Positions 1 through 8,034 are shown, counted from the first letter of the stretch. The stretch is DNA of 32,609 nucleotides from Chitinispirillales bacterium (GCA_031254105.1 JAIRVB010000054.1:1-32609); one strand, 5' to 3'. Notes: generated by a model from the letters alone, not told the origin. Program-made: numbers and translations.

Positions 1-74
1 AAGGGTAACTTCGCCTTGCCGTTCCACGGTTTGGTAGTTACGTTGATTCCAAGTGCATCTGCAATAAATACCAT
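1..74 (-). CDS. Unknown protein, N-terminal fragment
   Basis: The first 24 codons of a minus-strand gene run off the left edge. The predicted start reads MVFIADALGINVT and then TKPWNGKAKLP. An AGGTGA ribosome-binding site lies six bases before the ATG, which is why I accept this start although the piece is short. I do not recognise the family and too little is visible to assign a function. It lies downstream of the DUF4143 ATPase on the same strand, separated by about 100 bases that hold a 13-bp inverted repeat, so it may be a separate transcription unit. Confidence 0.5.
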   Translation of the reverse strand, partial: MVFIADALGINVTTKPWNGKAKLP

Positions 75-87
75 GTTTTCACCTTGT

Positions 88-148
88 ATTTAACTTTATT
101 TATAAATTATATCCTGCACGAAGTTAAAAGTAAATAATAAAGTTAAAT
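88..148. repeat. 13-bp perfect inverted repeat between two minus-strand genes
   Basis: ATTTAACTTTATT at 88-100 pairs perfectly with AATAAAGTTAAAT at 136-148, leaving a 35-base loop. It sits between the stop of the ATPase gene (176) and the start of the unknown gene at 74. An AT-only stem of this kind could be a weak terminator for the ATPase or an operator for the downstream gene. There is no GC-rich stem and no clear U-tract, so the role is open. Confidence 0.5.
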
Positions 149-175
149 GTGTGGACTTTGTCCGTAATTCTATAC

Positions 176-1408
176 CTATTGCCATAAACTCGCTGTTGGT
201 ATGGCAATCATATCCTCCCCGAATTGTAAAACATCCTCTCCTGAGTACATCACATAGCCAGTATATGCTTTCTTTCCCTTTATAATATTATCCCTAAACC
301 AAATTTGGGGGGTGAAGTCGCTTTTTGATACGTTATGTCCAGCCTTAACCTCCACGCCGATTAATGCCCCATCTTCGCGTTCTATTAAAAAATCAATCTC
401 TCTATCTCTTCGATCTCTGTATTGATAAAGCGAGTATGCCGCGTCCAAATCTACTTGCGCCGCCAGCTCTTGAAAAACGAAAGTCTCCGCAAGTTTACCA
501 GCGCGGTCAGTGTTCAGCATAACCTCTTTTTTATTCCATCTCAAAACAGATGTCATAAGTCCGGTGTCTGCCGCAAATATCTTCGGGCTGCGACCGATAC
601 GGCCATAATCTGTCTTAGTCCATGCCGGTACTTTTTCAAACAGGTAAAGCGTTTCCAGAGCGTTTATGTATGTTTCCACAGTTGGTTTTGATAATCCTAA
701 ACTTGTGCATATTGGAGGAATATCCATAAACTTACCAGACCATGACGCAAGAATTCCTATGAGTTCGCGCAAAGCGTTTTGCCGTTTAATGTTTGCGACA
801 TCTTTCAAATCCCGTTTTATTAAAGTGTCAATATAATCGTTATGCCAGTCTTTTACAGCAGTTTGCGTTGAATATGAAACAGCTTCGGGATAGCCGCCGC
901 GAAACGCCAGATCAAAAATTTTATCTTTGTCGTATCCGGTAATTTGCTTTGGAAAATCCCTGTCAAATGCTTTTTTTAAGAAAGTTGGTTTTTGACGAAG
1001 AATTTCCCCTTGTGTTAAAGGCCGCAAATGCAGGTTTTTAACCCGTCCCGCTAAACTCTCCGACACACTTGGCAGGGATTGAATGTTTGCTGATCCTGTC
1101 AGCAGATATTGTCCAGGGCGGTTATTGTTATCAACCACATATTTGATTTCCGGTATTAGATCAGGGGCTTTTTGAATCTCATCTATTACCATAGTCCCCT
1201 TTTCGTTTTTTACAAATCCGGTCGGGTCATCCAAAGCGGCAGCGCGAATGCTCTTTTTATCTAACGGCATAAAGATGCTGTCTTTGTCCATTACTTCCTT
1301 TGCCAAGGTCGTTTTTCCGGTCTGCCGCGCACCGGAAATGATCACTACACGACGGCTTTTAAGAGCATCTTTTACACTATCGGCATGCCAGCGCGGGTAC
1401 TCATTCAT
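176..1408 (-). CDS. AAA-type ATPase with C-terminal DUF4143 domain
   Basis: This is a 410-residue protein of the widespread ATP-binding AAA_14/DUF4143 type. Residues about 20-150 are the P-loop domain: Walker A GARQTGKTTL lies near residues 26-35 and the Walker B stretch is MVIDEIQKAP near residue 73. A helical, winged-helix-like middle part follows, and the C-terminal DUF4143 domain contains REIDFLIE and GVEVKAG, which resembles a PD-(D/E)XK nuclease fold. The length is normal for the family. The start is supported by AGGAAA six bases upstream. The biological role of this family is not established; members are common in anaerobes and often sit alone, as here. The gene appears intact. Confidence 0.93.
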   Translation of the reverse strand: MNEYPRWHADSVKDALKSRRVVIISGARQTGKTTLAKEVMDKDSIFMPLDKKSIRAAALDDPTGFVKNEKGTMVIDEIQKAPDLIPEIKYVVDNNNRPGQYLLTGSANIQSLPSVSESLAGRVKNLHLRPLTQGEILRQKPTFLKKAFDRDFPKQITGYDKDKIFDLAFRGGYPEAVSYSTQTAVKDWHNDYIDTLIKRDLKDVANIKRQNALRELIGILASWSGKFMDIPPICTSLGLSKPTVETYINALETLYLFEKVPAWTKTDYGRIGRSPKIFAADTGLMTSVLRWNKKEVMLNTDRAGKLAETFVFQELAAQVDLDAAYSLYQYRDRRDREIDFLIEREDGALIGVEVKAGHNVSKSDFTPQIWFRDNIIKGKKAYTGYVMYSGEDVLQFGEDMIAIPTASLWQ

Positions 1409-1434
1409 TTTGTTTCCTGCGTCTCCACAATAGT

Positions 1435-1526
1435 GGCAAAAAGTGAAATGAAATATCGGCGAAAAGGAAAATAGAAAAGTGGCAAAAAGGAAAATAATAC
1501 TTGGGCGAAAAAGAAAGTAAAAATAT
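1435..1526. repeat. Four tandem 23-bp direct repeats (iteron-like)
   Basis: Units start at 1435, 1458, 1481 and 1504, exactly 23 bases apart. Each begins GGC(A/G)AAAA followed by an AAAT/AAGT-rich tail. Units 1 and 3 begin GGCAAAAAG, while units 2 and 4 begin GGCGAAAA, so there is a hint of a 46-base higher-order unit. The array lies 27 bases upstream of the ATPase start on the minus strand, where a promoter or operator would be expected. The regular spacing of about two helical turns suggests protein binding on one face of the DNA, but it could also be a simple variable-number repeat. Confidence 0.7.
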
Positions 1527-1682
1527 AATATATCTGCTATGATGCTTCCGCAGGAATTTTTTCTCCCCCCATGTCCTTAATTTTAACATGCTCCCAAGTA
1601 AAATTGAAGAGAGGGTTACTGCTTATAGGTGTTGGCAAGGGAAATATACTCGCATTTAAAAAAGCTATTGACTGTTTTGATA

Positions 1683-1739
1683 TTGACATTCCGCTCTAAA
1701 TCATTTATATTATATAGTTACAATAGGTACTTATTGTAA
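1683..1739 (+). promoter_or_regulatory. Sigma-70-like promoter with operator-like dyad
   Basis: TTGACA at 1683-1688 is followed after 17 bases by TATATT at 1706-1711, a near-consensus housekeeping promoter pointing rightwards. Transcription would start near 1718. That is exactly where a perfect 8-bp inverted repeat begins: TTACAATA at 1718-1725 and TATTGTAA at 1732-1739 with a 6-base spacer. A repressor bound there would block the start site. The transcript would cover the small membrane protein gene at 1835. Confidence 0.6.
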
Positions 1740-1834
1740 TTGATAGTTGTACTTAAACGATGCCTATAAAACTGGATGTTAGCCGATGTGAAGGCCTGGT
1801 CAAGAAAATTTGCTTTCTTTGCATGGAGAGAACG

Positions 1835-1957
1835 ATGTTTAAATCAATTTGGAGTAAAAAGAGTAGCTTTCCGAAGAACAAGAAACTTCCCGTTTCATAT
1901 TTTGTTGAGACTCTCGTTCTTACGATTATGACATTTATTGTTATAGGATGTTATTAA
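1835..1957 (+). CDS. Small single-pass membrane protein, 40 residues
   Basis: The frame encodes a basic N-terminal half rich in Lys and Ser (MFKSIWSKKSSF and following), then a hydrophobic C-terminal segment of about 18 residues (VETLVLTIMTFIVIGC) and a terminal Tyr. GGAGAG with four further bases precedes this ATG. That is a good ribosome-binding site, so I prefer this start to in-frame ATGs at 1760 and 1826. A strong promoter/operator lies about 120 bases upstream. The topology (positive inside, tail-anchored) resembles small stress proteins or type I toxins, but there is no sequence match that I recognise. It could be a chance frame. Confidence 0.4.
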   Translation: MFKSIWSKKSSFPKNKKLPVSYFVETLVLTIMTFIVIGCY

Positions 1958-2170
1958 TATTATTCGCGCAACGCCAGCGGCTTTCCAAAAGGCCATTAAG
2001 ACCATCTTAATAAAAATTCCCCAACCTTATTCCTTTTTTAGTGTATTTTAGTAAAAATTTTCCGGTAACACATTTTATTCCCGAAAGTGTTAAATTGTTA
2101 AAGAGATACCTGTGTGTATTTATACCTGATGATACTATTAGATTAAGTAAATTAAAGGATGCTATATTCT

Positions 2171-4999
2171 ATGCATGGTAAAGTTAAAGCGGTCAGCACG
2201 GCAGCAAGTCTTTTTTTGGCAGCCATTCTTTTCAGCGCCAAACCTGTTCTATCTTCAGAGATCAATTCCGGTGAAGATGATGAAGAGGCTATTGAGCTTG
2301 TCCTGGATGAAGATGGCGAAGAAGCGGTTGAACTTGCCGAAGAGATAGAATTTATTGATGATGAAAGCGGACTTGAGAAGATGCCCGAGATACTTGAGTT
2401 CGTGGAAGCGGACTATCCTGAGGAGTTTATAAAAGATGGTGTTGAGGGAACAGTTTTATTAGAACTTTTGATAAGCGAAACAGGCGGAGTTGACAGCGTG
2501 AGCGTGGTTCACTCACTTCATCCGTTACTTGACACTTGCGCAATTGAAGCGGTTAAGAAATTTAAGTTTTCCCCAGCGCAGGCAGGCGGGGAGAATGTGG
2601 CTGTTATGCTTCAGTACGAATACCGTTTCAGTCTCAGGGATGTAATAAGCGTTCCTGAAAGTTATGTTAACTTCAGCGGCCGGATTCTGGAACGCGGTAC
2701 ACGCCGTCCGGTAGGGGATATGCTTGTTGCACTCAAGTTTTTAGATACGCTTTGCAGCGGCGCGGATCTGCCTATGCCGTTTTCTTTTTATATAGAGCAG
2801 ATAGGCAAGTTTGAAGGGCAAAGGTTAGAGGATGGACTTCTTGTTACGGAGACTGATTCGGACGGGACATTTAAGTTTACTTCACTGCCTGCCTGCAAGG
2901 TTCAGGTAAGTTTGGTCTCGCCTGATTACGATCTGTTTATCAGTGATGAGCAGATAGGCAAACTTGAGGAGGTAAGGGCAACCTACTATGTCAAGCGTAC
3001 TGATTATTCCGATTATGAGCTTGTCGTATACGGCAAGGCAGAGGAGAAGGAGGTCAGCCGCCGTCAGCTTTCGGTTGCTGAAGTAAAAAGGATTCCGGGA
3101 CTTGGAGGAGACGCTGTTAAGGTTGTTCAGGCGATGCCTGGAGTGGCCCGTCCATCGGTTATGGGGACGGATGTGGTTGTGCGGGGAGCGCCAAGCTGGG
3201 ATTCCCGTTTTTTTGTTGACGGCGTCAGCGTTCCGTTGCTTTACCATTTGGTGGGCTCTACTTCTATTTACCCATCTGACGCTCTTGAGACAATAGATTT
3301 TTATCCCGGCGGTTTTTCAACCCGTTACGGCGGAGCTGTAGCAGGGGTAATAGAGATGAAATCCCGCCGGTCAAAAACAGACAGGCTTCAGGGATATGTT
3401 GATTTAAGTATGCTTGACGGATCTATTTTCGTGGAGGGGCCTATAAATGAAAAGGTGTCGTTCATGGCTTCGGGGCGAAGAAATTTTACCGGCGACCTGC
3501 TCAACCTTTACTTCAATCACCTCGCTTCCGGTGATATCGGTTTTGCGGTGGCGCCGTTTTACTGGGATTATCTGTTGAGGACGGATATTGCAATTGACAA
3601 AAACCATCATATGTTCGTATCCCTGCTGGGAAGCCGCGACAGTCTTGGCCTTTTTATAAATGGTCTGGATGTGGGATCGTCAGAGATAGGGGAAGCTACA
3701 AACAGCCTCAACATGAAGTTAATGTTCCATACCCTTACGGCTGGGCTTGACAGCAGGATAAACGGCCGGTGGAATAATTATCTGCGGTTCTCCGGTACTT
3801 ACCTCACAGAAGGCGGGGCGCTTTTTGGAGTTGCAAAATATGAGTCGAGTTTATATCTAAGTCATTTGCGCAATCAGGTCAGTTTTACGGCAAGCGACAA
3901 AGTAACTGTTAACGCAGGCGCTGATATAGAATTAATGAATCACGATATGATTCTTATAATACCATCTGGTCAGAATCTCATTATGCGCGATACAACAGAT
4001 AACGAGTTGTTCGGCGTTGTCGGCGGATACGCAAATGTAGAGTGGAAACCTATTGATAAACTGCAGCTTATTCCGGGTATTCGTTATGACTACTATCCGG
4101 AACTTGATTATAAAGGATCGGTTGTACCCGCGTTTTGGGATTATGGGATAATCAATAACCGCAGAGGAGCTTCCGGAGAGCCGTCGTTTCGTATTAACGG
4201 ACGTTACGAGATTATGGATGGTCATGTTGCCAAAGCTGCCGTTGGGTCATACAGCCAAACGCCTGAGCCCATTGGCCAGGTAATTCATCCGACCTGGGGC
4301 GAGCCCGATCTTCCCGCTACAAAAGCCGCTCAGTATGTAATCGGCCATGAGTGGCGGATCAGCGACATTTTAAGTCTCGACGCGCAAACCTACTTTAATC
4401 GTCAGTGGGATGTTCCCCGCAGTTTCGATACGATTGACTATGATCCGAATCTTGAAATTCAAAAGCTTTACTTAAGCGATGGAAAGAGAAGAACTTACGG
4501 CCTTGAACTTATGCTGCGCCATATGCGCACGGAGAAATTTTTTGGCTGGATCTCTTATACTCTATCAAGAAGCGAAAGGTGGGACAAAGCCCGTAACCGC
4601 TTTGTACTTGCCCGTGAGGATGAACCTCACCATCTGCAGCTGCTTGGAAGCTGGAGCCTCAAAAACGATCTGGATCTGGGCGGACGTTTGCGTTTTGTGA
4701 GCGGCAGACCGACCACTCCTATAGTCGGTATAGTAGAAGACGCAAATAGCAAAAGCATCCGTCCGATATACGGAAAACCTAATTCTACCCGTATGGATCC
4801 ATTCCTGCAGCTTGATTTGAGACTTGACAAAAAGGTCATTTATGAAAAGTGGATTCTTTCTTATTATTGCGATTTACAAAACGTTTTGTGGCCTATTTAC
4901 AGAAGCCCGGAATTTGTGTTTCACAATTATAACTATACCGAAAAACAAACTATATCCATGATACCGATGATGTCGTTTGGAGTAAGAGCGCAATTTTAA
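2171..4999 (+). CDS. TonB-dependent outer-membrane receptor with N-terminal TonB_C domain
   Basis: This large outer-membrane receptor has an unusual N-terminus. Counting from the longer frame at 2159: signal peptide 1-33; acidic linker 34-73; a TonB C-terminal-type domain about 75-158 (EADYPEEFIKDGVEGTVLLE, then AIEAVKKFKFSPA); a carboxypeptidase-regulatory-like beta-sandwich about 170-275 with DGTFKFTSLP; a plug domain about 300-405 (VVQAMPGVARP, VVVRGAPSWDSRFFVDGV, PGGFSTRYGGAVAGVIEMKS); then a beta-barrel ending in the terminal Phe typical of BAM substrates. I chose the ATG at 2171 because the AAGGA at 2155 abuts the ATG at 2159; the 2159 start remains possible. The substrate is unknown. 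Two lipoprotein genes follow on the same strand and may be partners. Confidence 0.9.
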   Translation: MHGKVKAVSTAASLFLAAILFSAKPVLSSEINSGEDDEEAIELVLDEDGEEAVELAEEIEFIDDESGLEKMPEILEFVEADYPEEFIKDGVEGTVLLELLISETGGVDSVSVVHSLHPLLDTCAIEAVKKFKFSPAQAGGENVAVMLQYEYRFSLRDVISVPESYVNFSGRILERGTRRPVGDMLVALKFLDTLCSGADLPMPFSFYIEQIGKFEGQRLEDGLLVTETDSDGTFKFTSLPACKVQVSLVSPDYDLFISDEQIGKLEEVRATYYVKRTDYSDYELVVYGKAEEKEVSRRQLSVAEVKRIPGLGGDAVKVVQAMPGVARPSVMGTDVVVRGAPSWDSRFFVDGVSVPLLYHLVGSTSIYPSDALETIDFYPGGFSTRYGGAVAGVIEMKSRRSKTDRLQGYVDLSMLDGSIFVEGPINEKVSFMASGRRNFTGDLLNLYFNHLASGDIGFAVAPFYWDYLLRTDIAIDKNHHMFVSLLGSRDSLGLFINGLDVGSSEIGEATNSLNMKLMFHTLTAGLDSRINGRWNNYLRFSGTYLTEGGALFGVAKYESSLYLSHLRNQVSFTASDKVTVNAGADIELMNHDMILIIPSGQNLIMRDTTDNELFGVVGGYANVEWKPIDKLQLIPGIRYDYYPELDYKGSVVPAFWDYGIINNRRGASGEPSFRINGRYEIMDGHVAKAAVGSYSQTPEPIGQVIHPTWGEPDLPATKAAQYVIGHEWRISDILSLDAQTYFNRQWDVPRSFDTIDYDPNLEIQKLYLSDGKRRTYGLELMLRHMRTEKFFGWISYTLSRSERWDKARNRFVLAREDEPHHLQLLGSWSLKNDLDLGGRLRFVSGRPTTPIVGIVEDANSKSIRPIYGKPNSTRMDPFLQLDLRLDKKVIYEKWILSYYCDLQNVLWPIYRSPEFVFHNYNYTEKQTISMIPMMSFGVRAQF

Positions 5000-5022
5000 G
5001 GGCAAATTATAAATTACAATGT

Positions 5023-5060
5023 ACAAATAAAACAAAATCCATTGCAGGGACGGTCTGTGA
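5023..5060 (+). repeat. Spacer repeat, copy 1 (before first lipoprotein)
   Basis: This stretch, starting ACAAATAAAACAAAATCC and continuing GCAGGGACGGT, is closely matched at 6344-6381. Each copy lies in the leader of one of the two paralogous lipoprotein genes, about 100 bases before the gene. It therefore marks the left part of a tandem duplication unit. Confidence 0.6.
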
Positions 5061-5139
5061 CCAATCGTTTATTTTTACGCGTTGAAGTTGAATATGTATA
5101 TACAGGATAAGCAGATTTGATATGTACGGAAGACGATAT

Positions 5140-6336
5140 ATGAGGTACATTATCGCAGGCATAACAGCGGCGTCTTTCATGATTATTAGTTGTGAGGACT
5201 TCTCTGCTTCCTACCAGCGCGTAGATGCCGGCGCTTTCCGTTTGCTTAATATTCAGTATTATCCGGCGGAAGCCGCTCCGGGTGACATAGTTACGTTGAC
5301 AGCTGTGTTTGCGGGGAAAGAGATAGACTTGGAAAAATTAATTGACTGGCGCGTATCATACAATATGCTTGTTGATCACTACGGAACCCTAACCGCTGTT
5401 GATGATAAGCCGCTTGAGTATCATGAAATCCAGACATCTTTTTTTTCCGGGAATACTCAGGCGGTTAATGTGCGTTTCAAAATACCTGAGGACTGCGTAA
5501 GAAGAAGCGGTTCGATTCCGAACAACTGGGCGGATCTGGTGCCATCCTATGTGAAAAGCAGCATACCTCAGGAACTTTTATCAATGACAAAGGATGAGAT
5601 GGTTGACTTAATTGAAGCTTATGACAGGTATCTTAAGGGCCCACATGATAATTTTACCCTCGACCGGCCTATGTCTATGATTAAGGCTGCAAGTAATGAA
5701 TGGCAAAAACCGCAGTATTCTGAGGAGTTACACAGCTGCCTTAATACCATACTCCAATTTTTCACCGTGCCTATCCGCATAAGCGCGAATGTGAAGGGGG
5801 AGCATACGATACAGAGCACCTATTCTGTTCGCTACAACGGAAAATTCTATAGTTTGGACATAAACTACAACAATAATCCGGATATTGGTTTTGTAAGAGT
5901 GTATAAAGTCAAAGGCAAAAATCAGCTCGGATTTGATGAATCGGATCCATTTGTAGATTTCTTCGGTTACTGGCCTGCTATAATAGAAGTTGAAGACGGT
6001 TACACATATATCGCGGAGGCTATTGTGTATGCCAATAGTATTGATTATAGCGTTACATTAGGCGGCGTGACTGTAGAGGAGGAATATCGCGTCTATTGGC
6101 AGTTTCAGCTTGACGAAGATGAGATAAAGGGTATACCGTACAGTAAATATATGGATATAACCAGCGTACCGGGTCAATTGGGGGCAGGGCCATTCGCATG
6201 GATCATCCCTCCCGCAGATAAGCGCATAACAAAGTTTACCTTGTGGGTTTCTGTGACCGATCACGTGACTAATGAACGGCTTCGCCCGCAAGGTTCCGCA
6301 TTGGCGGAATTTCGCGGATATTTCACTTATAAATAG
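5140..6336 (+). CDS. Putative surface/periplasmic lipoprotein, paralogue A
   Basis: The protein starts MRYIIAGITAASFMIISC, a lipoprotein signal peptide with the lipidated Cys at position 18. I chose this ATG over the one at 5122 because GGAAG lies about seven bases upstream and because the signal then matches the paralogue, whose Cys is also residue 18. The mature part begins EDFSASYQRVDAGAFRLL and carries PAEAAPGD, typical of an Ig-like strand start. It also has TILQFFTVPIRISANVKGE, SVRYN, YWQFQLDEDEIKGI and NERLRPQGSALAEF, all shared with the next gene. I do not recognise the family. Its position after the TonB-dependent receptor suggests a receptor-associated lipoprotein, by analogy with other receptor/lipoprotein pairs. 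Confidence 0.85.
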   Translation: MRYIIAGITAASFMIISCEDFSASYQRVDAGAFRLLNIQYYPAEAAPGDIVTLTAVFAGKEIDLEKLIDWRVSYNMLVDHYGTLTAVDDKPLEYHEIQTSFFSGNTQAVNVRFKIPEDCVRRSGSIPNNWADLVPSYVKSSIPQELLSMTKDEMVDLIEAYDRYLKGPHDNFTLDRPMSMIKAASNEWQKPQYSEELHSCLNTILQFFTVPIRISANVKGEHTIQSTYSVRYNGKFYSLDINYNNNPDIGFVRVYKVKGKNQLGFDESDPFVDFFGYWPAIIEVEDGYTYIAEAIVYANSIDYSVTLGGVTVEEEYRVYWQFQLDEDEIKGIPYSKYMDITSVPGQLGAGPFAWIIPPADKRITKFTLWVSVTDHVTNERLRPQGSALAEFRGYFTYK

Positions 6337-6343
6337 ACAAATT

Positions 6344-6381
6344 ACAAATAAAGCAAAATCCGCCGCAGAGACGGTAAGTGA
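6344..6381 (+). repeat. Spacer repeat, copy 2 (before second lipoprotein)
   Basis: This starts ACAAATAAAGCAAAATCC, continues GCAGAGACGGT, and aligns with 5023-5060. The match outside the coding region shows that the lipoprotein gene was duplicated together with its leader. Confidence 0.6.
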
Positions 6382-6428
6382 TCGTCAGCGTGTAATATGA
6401 GGAACTTGCAACATACAGGAGAAACAGA

Positions 6429-7556
6429 ATGAAACGTATTATGGCCGTAACGGTATCAATTTTTTTCGTACTTGCCGGATGCGAAGATTTTTCCACCTCT
6501 CACCAGAACATAGACAGCGGTGAATTCCGTATGCTTAACTTTATGTTTAACCCGGCGGAAGCCGCTCCCGGAGATTCTATTACATTAGTAGCGGTTTTTG
6601 CGGGAAAGAAAAAAAACGTTGAAGATATAGACTGGCGTATCTCTTTTAACGTAATGGTTGACAATTACGGCGGGGAAACCGCGATAGGCTCTGAGCCGCT
6701 TAGCGTATACGGCAGGATCTTGGATATTTCATTTTCAGAAAATACTCAAACAATAGCTTACAAATTCAAGGTGCCCGAAAATGTAGTAAGAAAAAGCGCT
6801 TCTATTCCGGAAAATTGGATTGAGATGGTTCCGGCCCATATCAGAAGTGTCATACCATCGCAGTTTGCCGCGGTCAGAAAAAATGAACTGATTGATAGTA
6901 TTGAGTATTATGCAAACCAATCTGTTATACCAAGTAATTTTGACAGGTATCTTCCAATCCTGCTGCAATTTTTTACTGTACCTGTTTTGATAACAGCTAA
7001 TATAAATGGCGAGGGCAGGGAACATAAAATACAAAGCAGTCACTCCGTTCGCTACAACAGGTATTTTCCTGACATAGCTCCTGTAAACAATAATCCTGAG
7101 GTTGACAGTATCCTGGTATATAAAGTCAAGGGTGAGAACATTATAAGTTTTGACAATAAGAAAGGTAAGAGTTATGAAACTATCAAATATGATAAATCAA
7201 AAACACTTGTCATTTCGGTACAGGATGGATATACCTATTTTCTTGAGGCATTTACGAGCCCGCTAGATTTAACGACAACCATGGATGCCGCTTTTATGGG
7301 AGCGCCGCGCTGGAACTTACCGGAAGAGCATGTCTCCTACTGGCAGTTTCAAATGGACAAAGAGAAATCGAAAGGTATTTCTCTCAGTAAGCAGATGGAC
7401 ATAAACAACATGTTCGGAAGACTCATACCGCCGGTCAACAAAAACATAGAACATTTCACCATGTGGCTTACGGTAAAAGACGAACTGTTTAATGAACGGT
7501 TCCGCCCGCGCGGGTCAACGCTTATGGAGATTCAGGGAAAGTTTGAGTATAGATAG
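6429..7556 (+). CDS. Putative surface/periplasmic lipoprotein, paralogue B
   Basis: The start MKRIMAVTVSIFFVLAGC is a canonical lipoprotein signal with lipobox LAGC and Cys at residue 18; AGGAG lies eight bases before the ATG. It is a tandem paralogue of the preceding lipoprotein: CEDFSTSHQNIDSGEFRML, PAEAAPGD, ILQFFTVPVLITANINGE, SVRYN, YKVKGEN, YWQFQMDKEKSKGI and NERFRPRGSTLMEIQGKF all align. It is about 24 residues shorter than its partner, mainly in the middle region around residues 135-160 and near the end. It probably lies in the same transcript as the TonB-dependent receptor. The function is unknown; a binding role at the outer membrane is an inference from context. Confidence 0.86.
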   Translation: MKRIMAVTVSIFFVLAGCEDFSTSHQNIDSGEFRMLNFMFNPAEAAPGDSITLVAVFAGKKKNVEDIDWRISFNVMVDNYGGETAIGSEPLSVYGRILDISFSENTQTIAYKFKVPENVVRKSASIPENWIEMVPAHIRSVIPSQFAAVRKNELIDSIEYYANQSVIPSNFDRYLPILLQFFTVPVLITANINGEGREHKIQSSHSVRYNRYFPDIAPVNNNPEVDSILVYKVKGENIISFDNKKGKSYETIKYDKSKTLVISVQDGYTYFLEAFTSPLDLTTTMDAAFMGAPRWNLPEEHVSYWQFQMDKEKSKGISLSKQMDINNMFGRLIPPVNKNIEHFTMWLTVKDELFNERFRPRGSTLMEIQGKFEYR

Positions 7557-7561
7557 AATTC

Positions 7562-7604
7562 AGAGCTCAGACAAAAGAAACACTCTTGCTTTAATCTGAG
7601 CTCT
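7562..7604. terminator. Bidirectional terminator-like hairpin
   Basis: AGAGCTCAGA at 7562-7571 pairs perfectly with TCTGAGCTCT at 7595-7604, giving a 10-bp stem with a 23-base loop. It lies exactly between two convergent genes that end at 7556 and 7610. There is no strong T-run on either side, so termination strength is uncertain, but the position fits a shared terminator. Confidence 0.55.
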
Positions 7605-7609
7605 ATAAG

Positions 7610-7939
7610 TTATTCGCCGCTGTCATTACTGGCTTCAATAATCCACTCTTTAGCGTGTATATCATTGTAAAGCAAATTAACTTCTTTTTGCGTAGGGTTG
7701 CGGTAGCGCTTAATTTTTTCTAATTCCGCGGGTGGCTTACCCTCTTTAAGAGCGCCGCGGTAATCTTCAGTGTAAAAATCTTCAATTGAGGTGTATAGCG
7801 GTTCCCTGTTGAACTTCATTGAGATCAGAGAGGCGATCTGCTCGCTGCTGAGTGGTCTGCCAAGAGCTTCTTCGCGTTGTTTTAATGTTTTTGCTAATTT
7901 TTTTGGAAAAAAATCGTGGGCTGTGCCGCTATGTTCCAT
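7610..7939 (-). CDS. Small hypothetical protein, 109 residues
   Basis: I do not recognise this protein. I start it at MEHSGTAHDFFPKK because AGGAA lies about eight bases upstream, whereas the longer frame (to 8020) has no such site. It is charged and apparently all-helical, with KKLAKTLKQREEALGRPLSS followed by EQIASLISMKFNREP and a C-terminal stretch KRYRNPTQKEVNLLYNDIH. It has no signal peptide, membrane segment or cysteine. It lies about 95 bases downstream of a DUF362 gene on the same strand and might be co-transcribed with it. A role as a small cytoplasmic accessory or DNA/RNA-binding protein is possible, but nothing shows it. Confidence 0.65.
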   Translation of the reverse strand: MEHSGTAHDFFPKKLAKTLKQREEALGRPLSSEQIASLISMKFNREPLYTSIEDFYTEDYRGALKEGKPPAELEKIKRYRNPTQKEVNLLYNDIHAKEWIIEASNDSGE

Positions 7940-8034
7940 GTATATTTCCTTTAATGATAACGCAACTTCAAAATAAAATGTACGGATGCGGAACGCGGGA
8001 ATAAGAACATAAAAGTTCAATCACTTCCGCATTA

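Larger units (their letters stand above)
1409..1834. other. Long intergenic region upstream of the ATPase
   Basis: No confident gene is present in these 425 bases. It holds four tandem 23-bp repeats (1435-1526), then a short open frame (1571-1699, 42 codons, ending AFKKAIDCFDIDIPL) that has no ribosome-binding site and looks like either chance or the tail of a decayed gene. A strong promoter with an overlapping dyad follows (1683-1739), and then the untranslated leader of the small gene at 1835. A 62-codon minus-strand frame overlapping the ATPase start is rejected because it runs through the 23-bp repeats, whose period is not a multiple of three. Confidence 0.6.

Noticed and set aside
1435-1526. 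Could the 23-bp repeats be a CRISPR array?
   Set aside because: The units are contiguous with no spacers, the repeat is imperfect, and no cas gene is present.
1401-1589. 62-codon minus-strand frame overlapping the ATPase start
   Set aside because: It runs through the 23-bp direct repeats, whose period is not a multiple of three, and gives a low-complexity Phe/Ser/Leu-rich product with no ribosome-binding site.
5140-7556. SusD-like identity for the two lipoproteins
   Set aside because: They are shorter than typical SusD proteins and lack a recognisable TPR-like helical region; the sequence looks beta-rich, so only the positional analogy holds.
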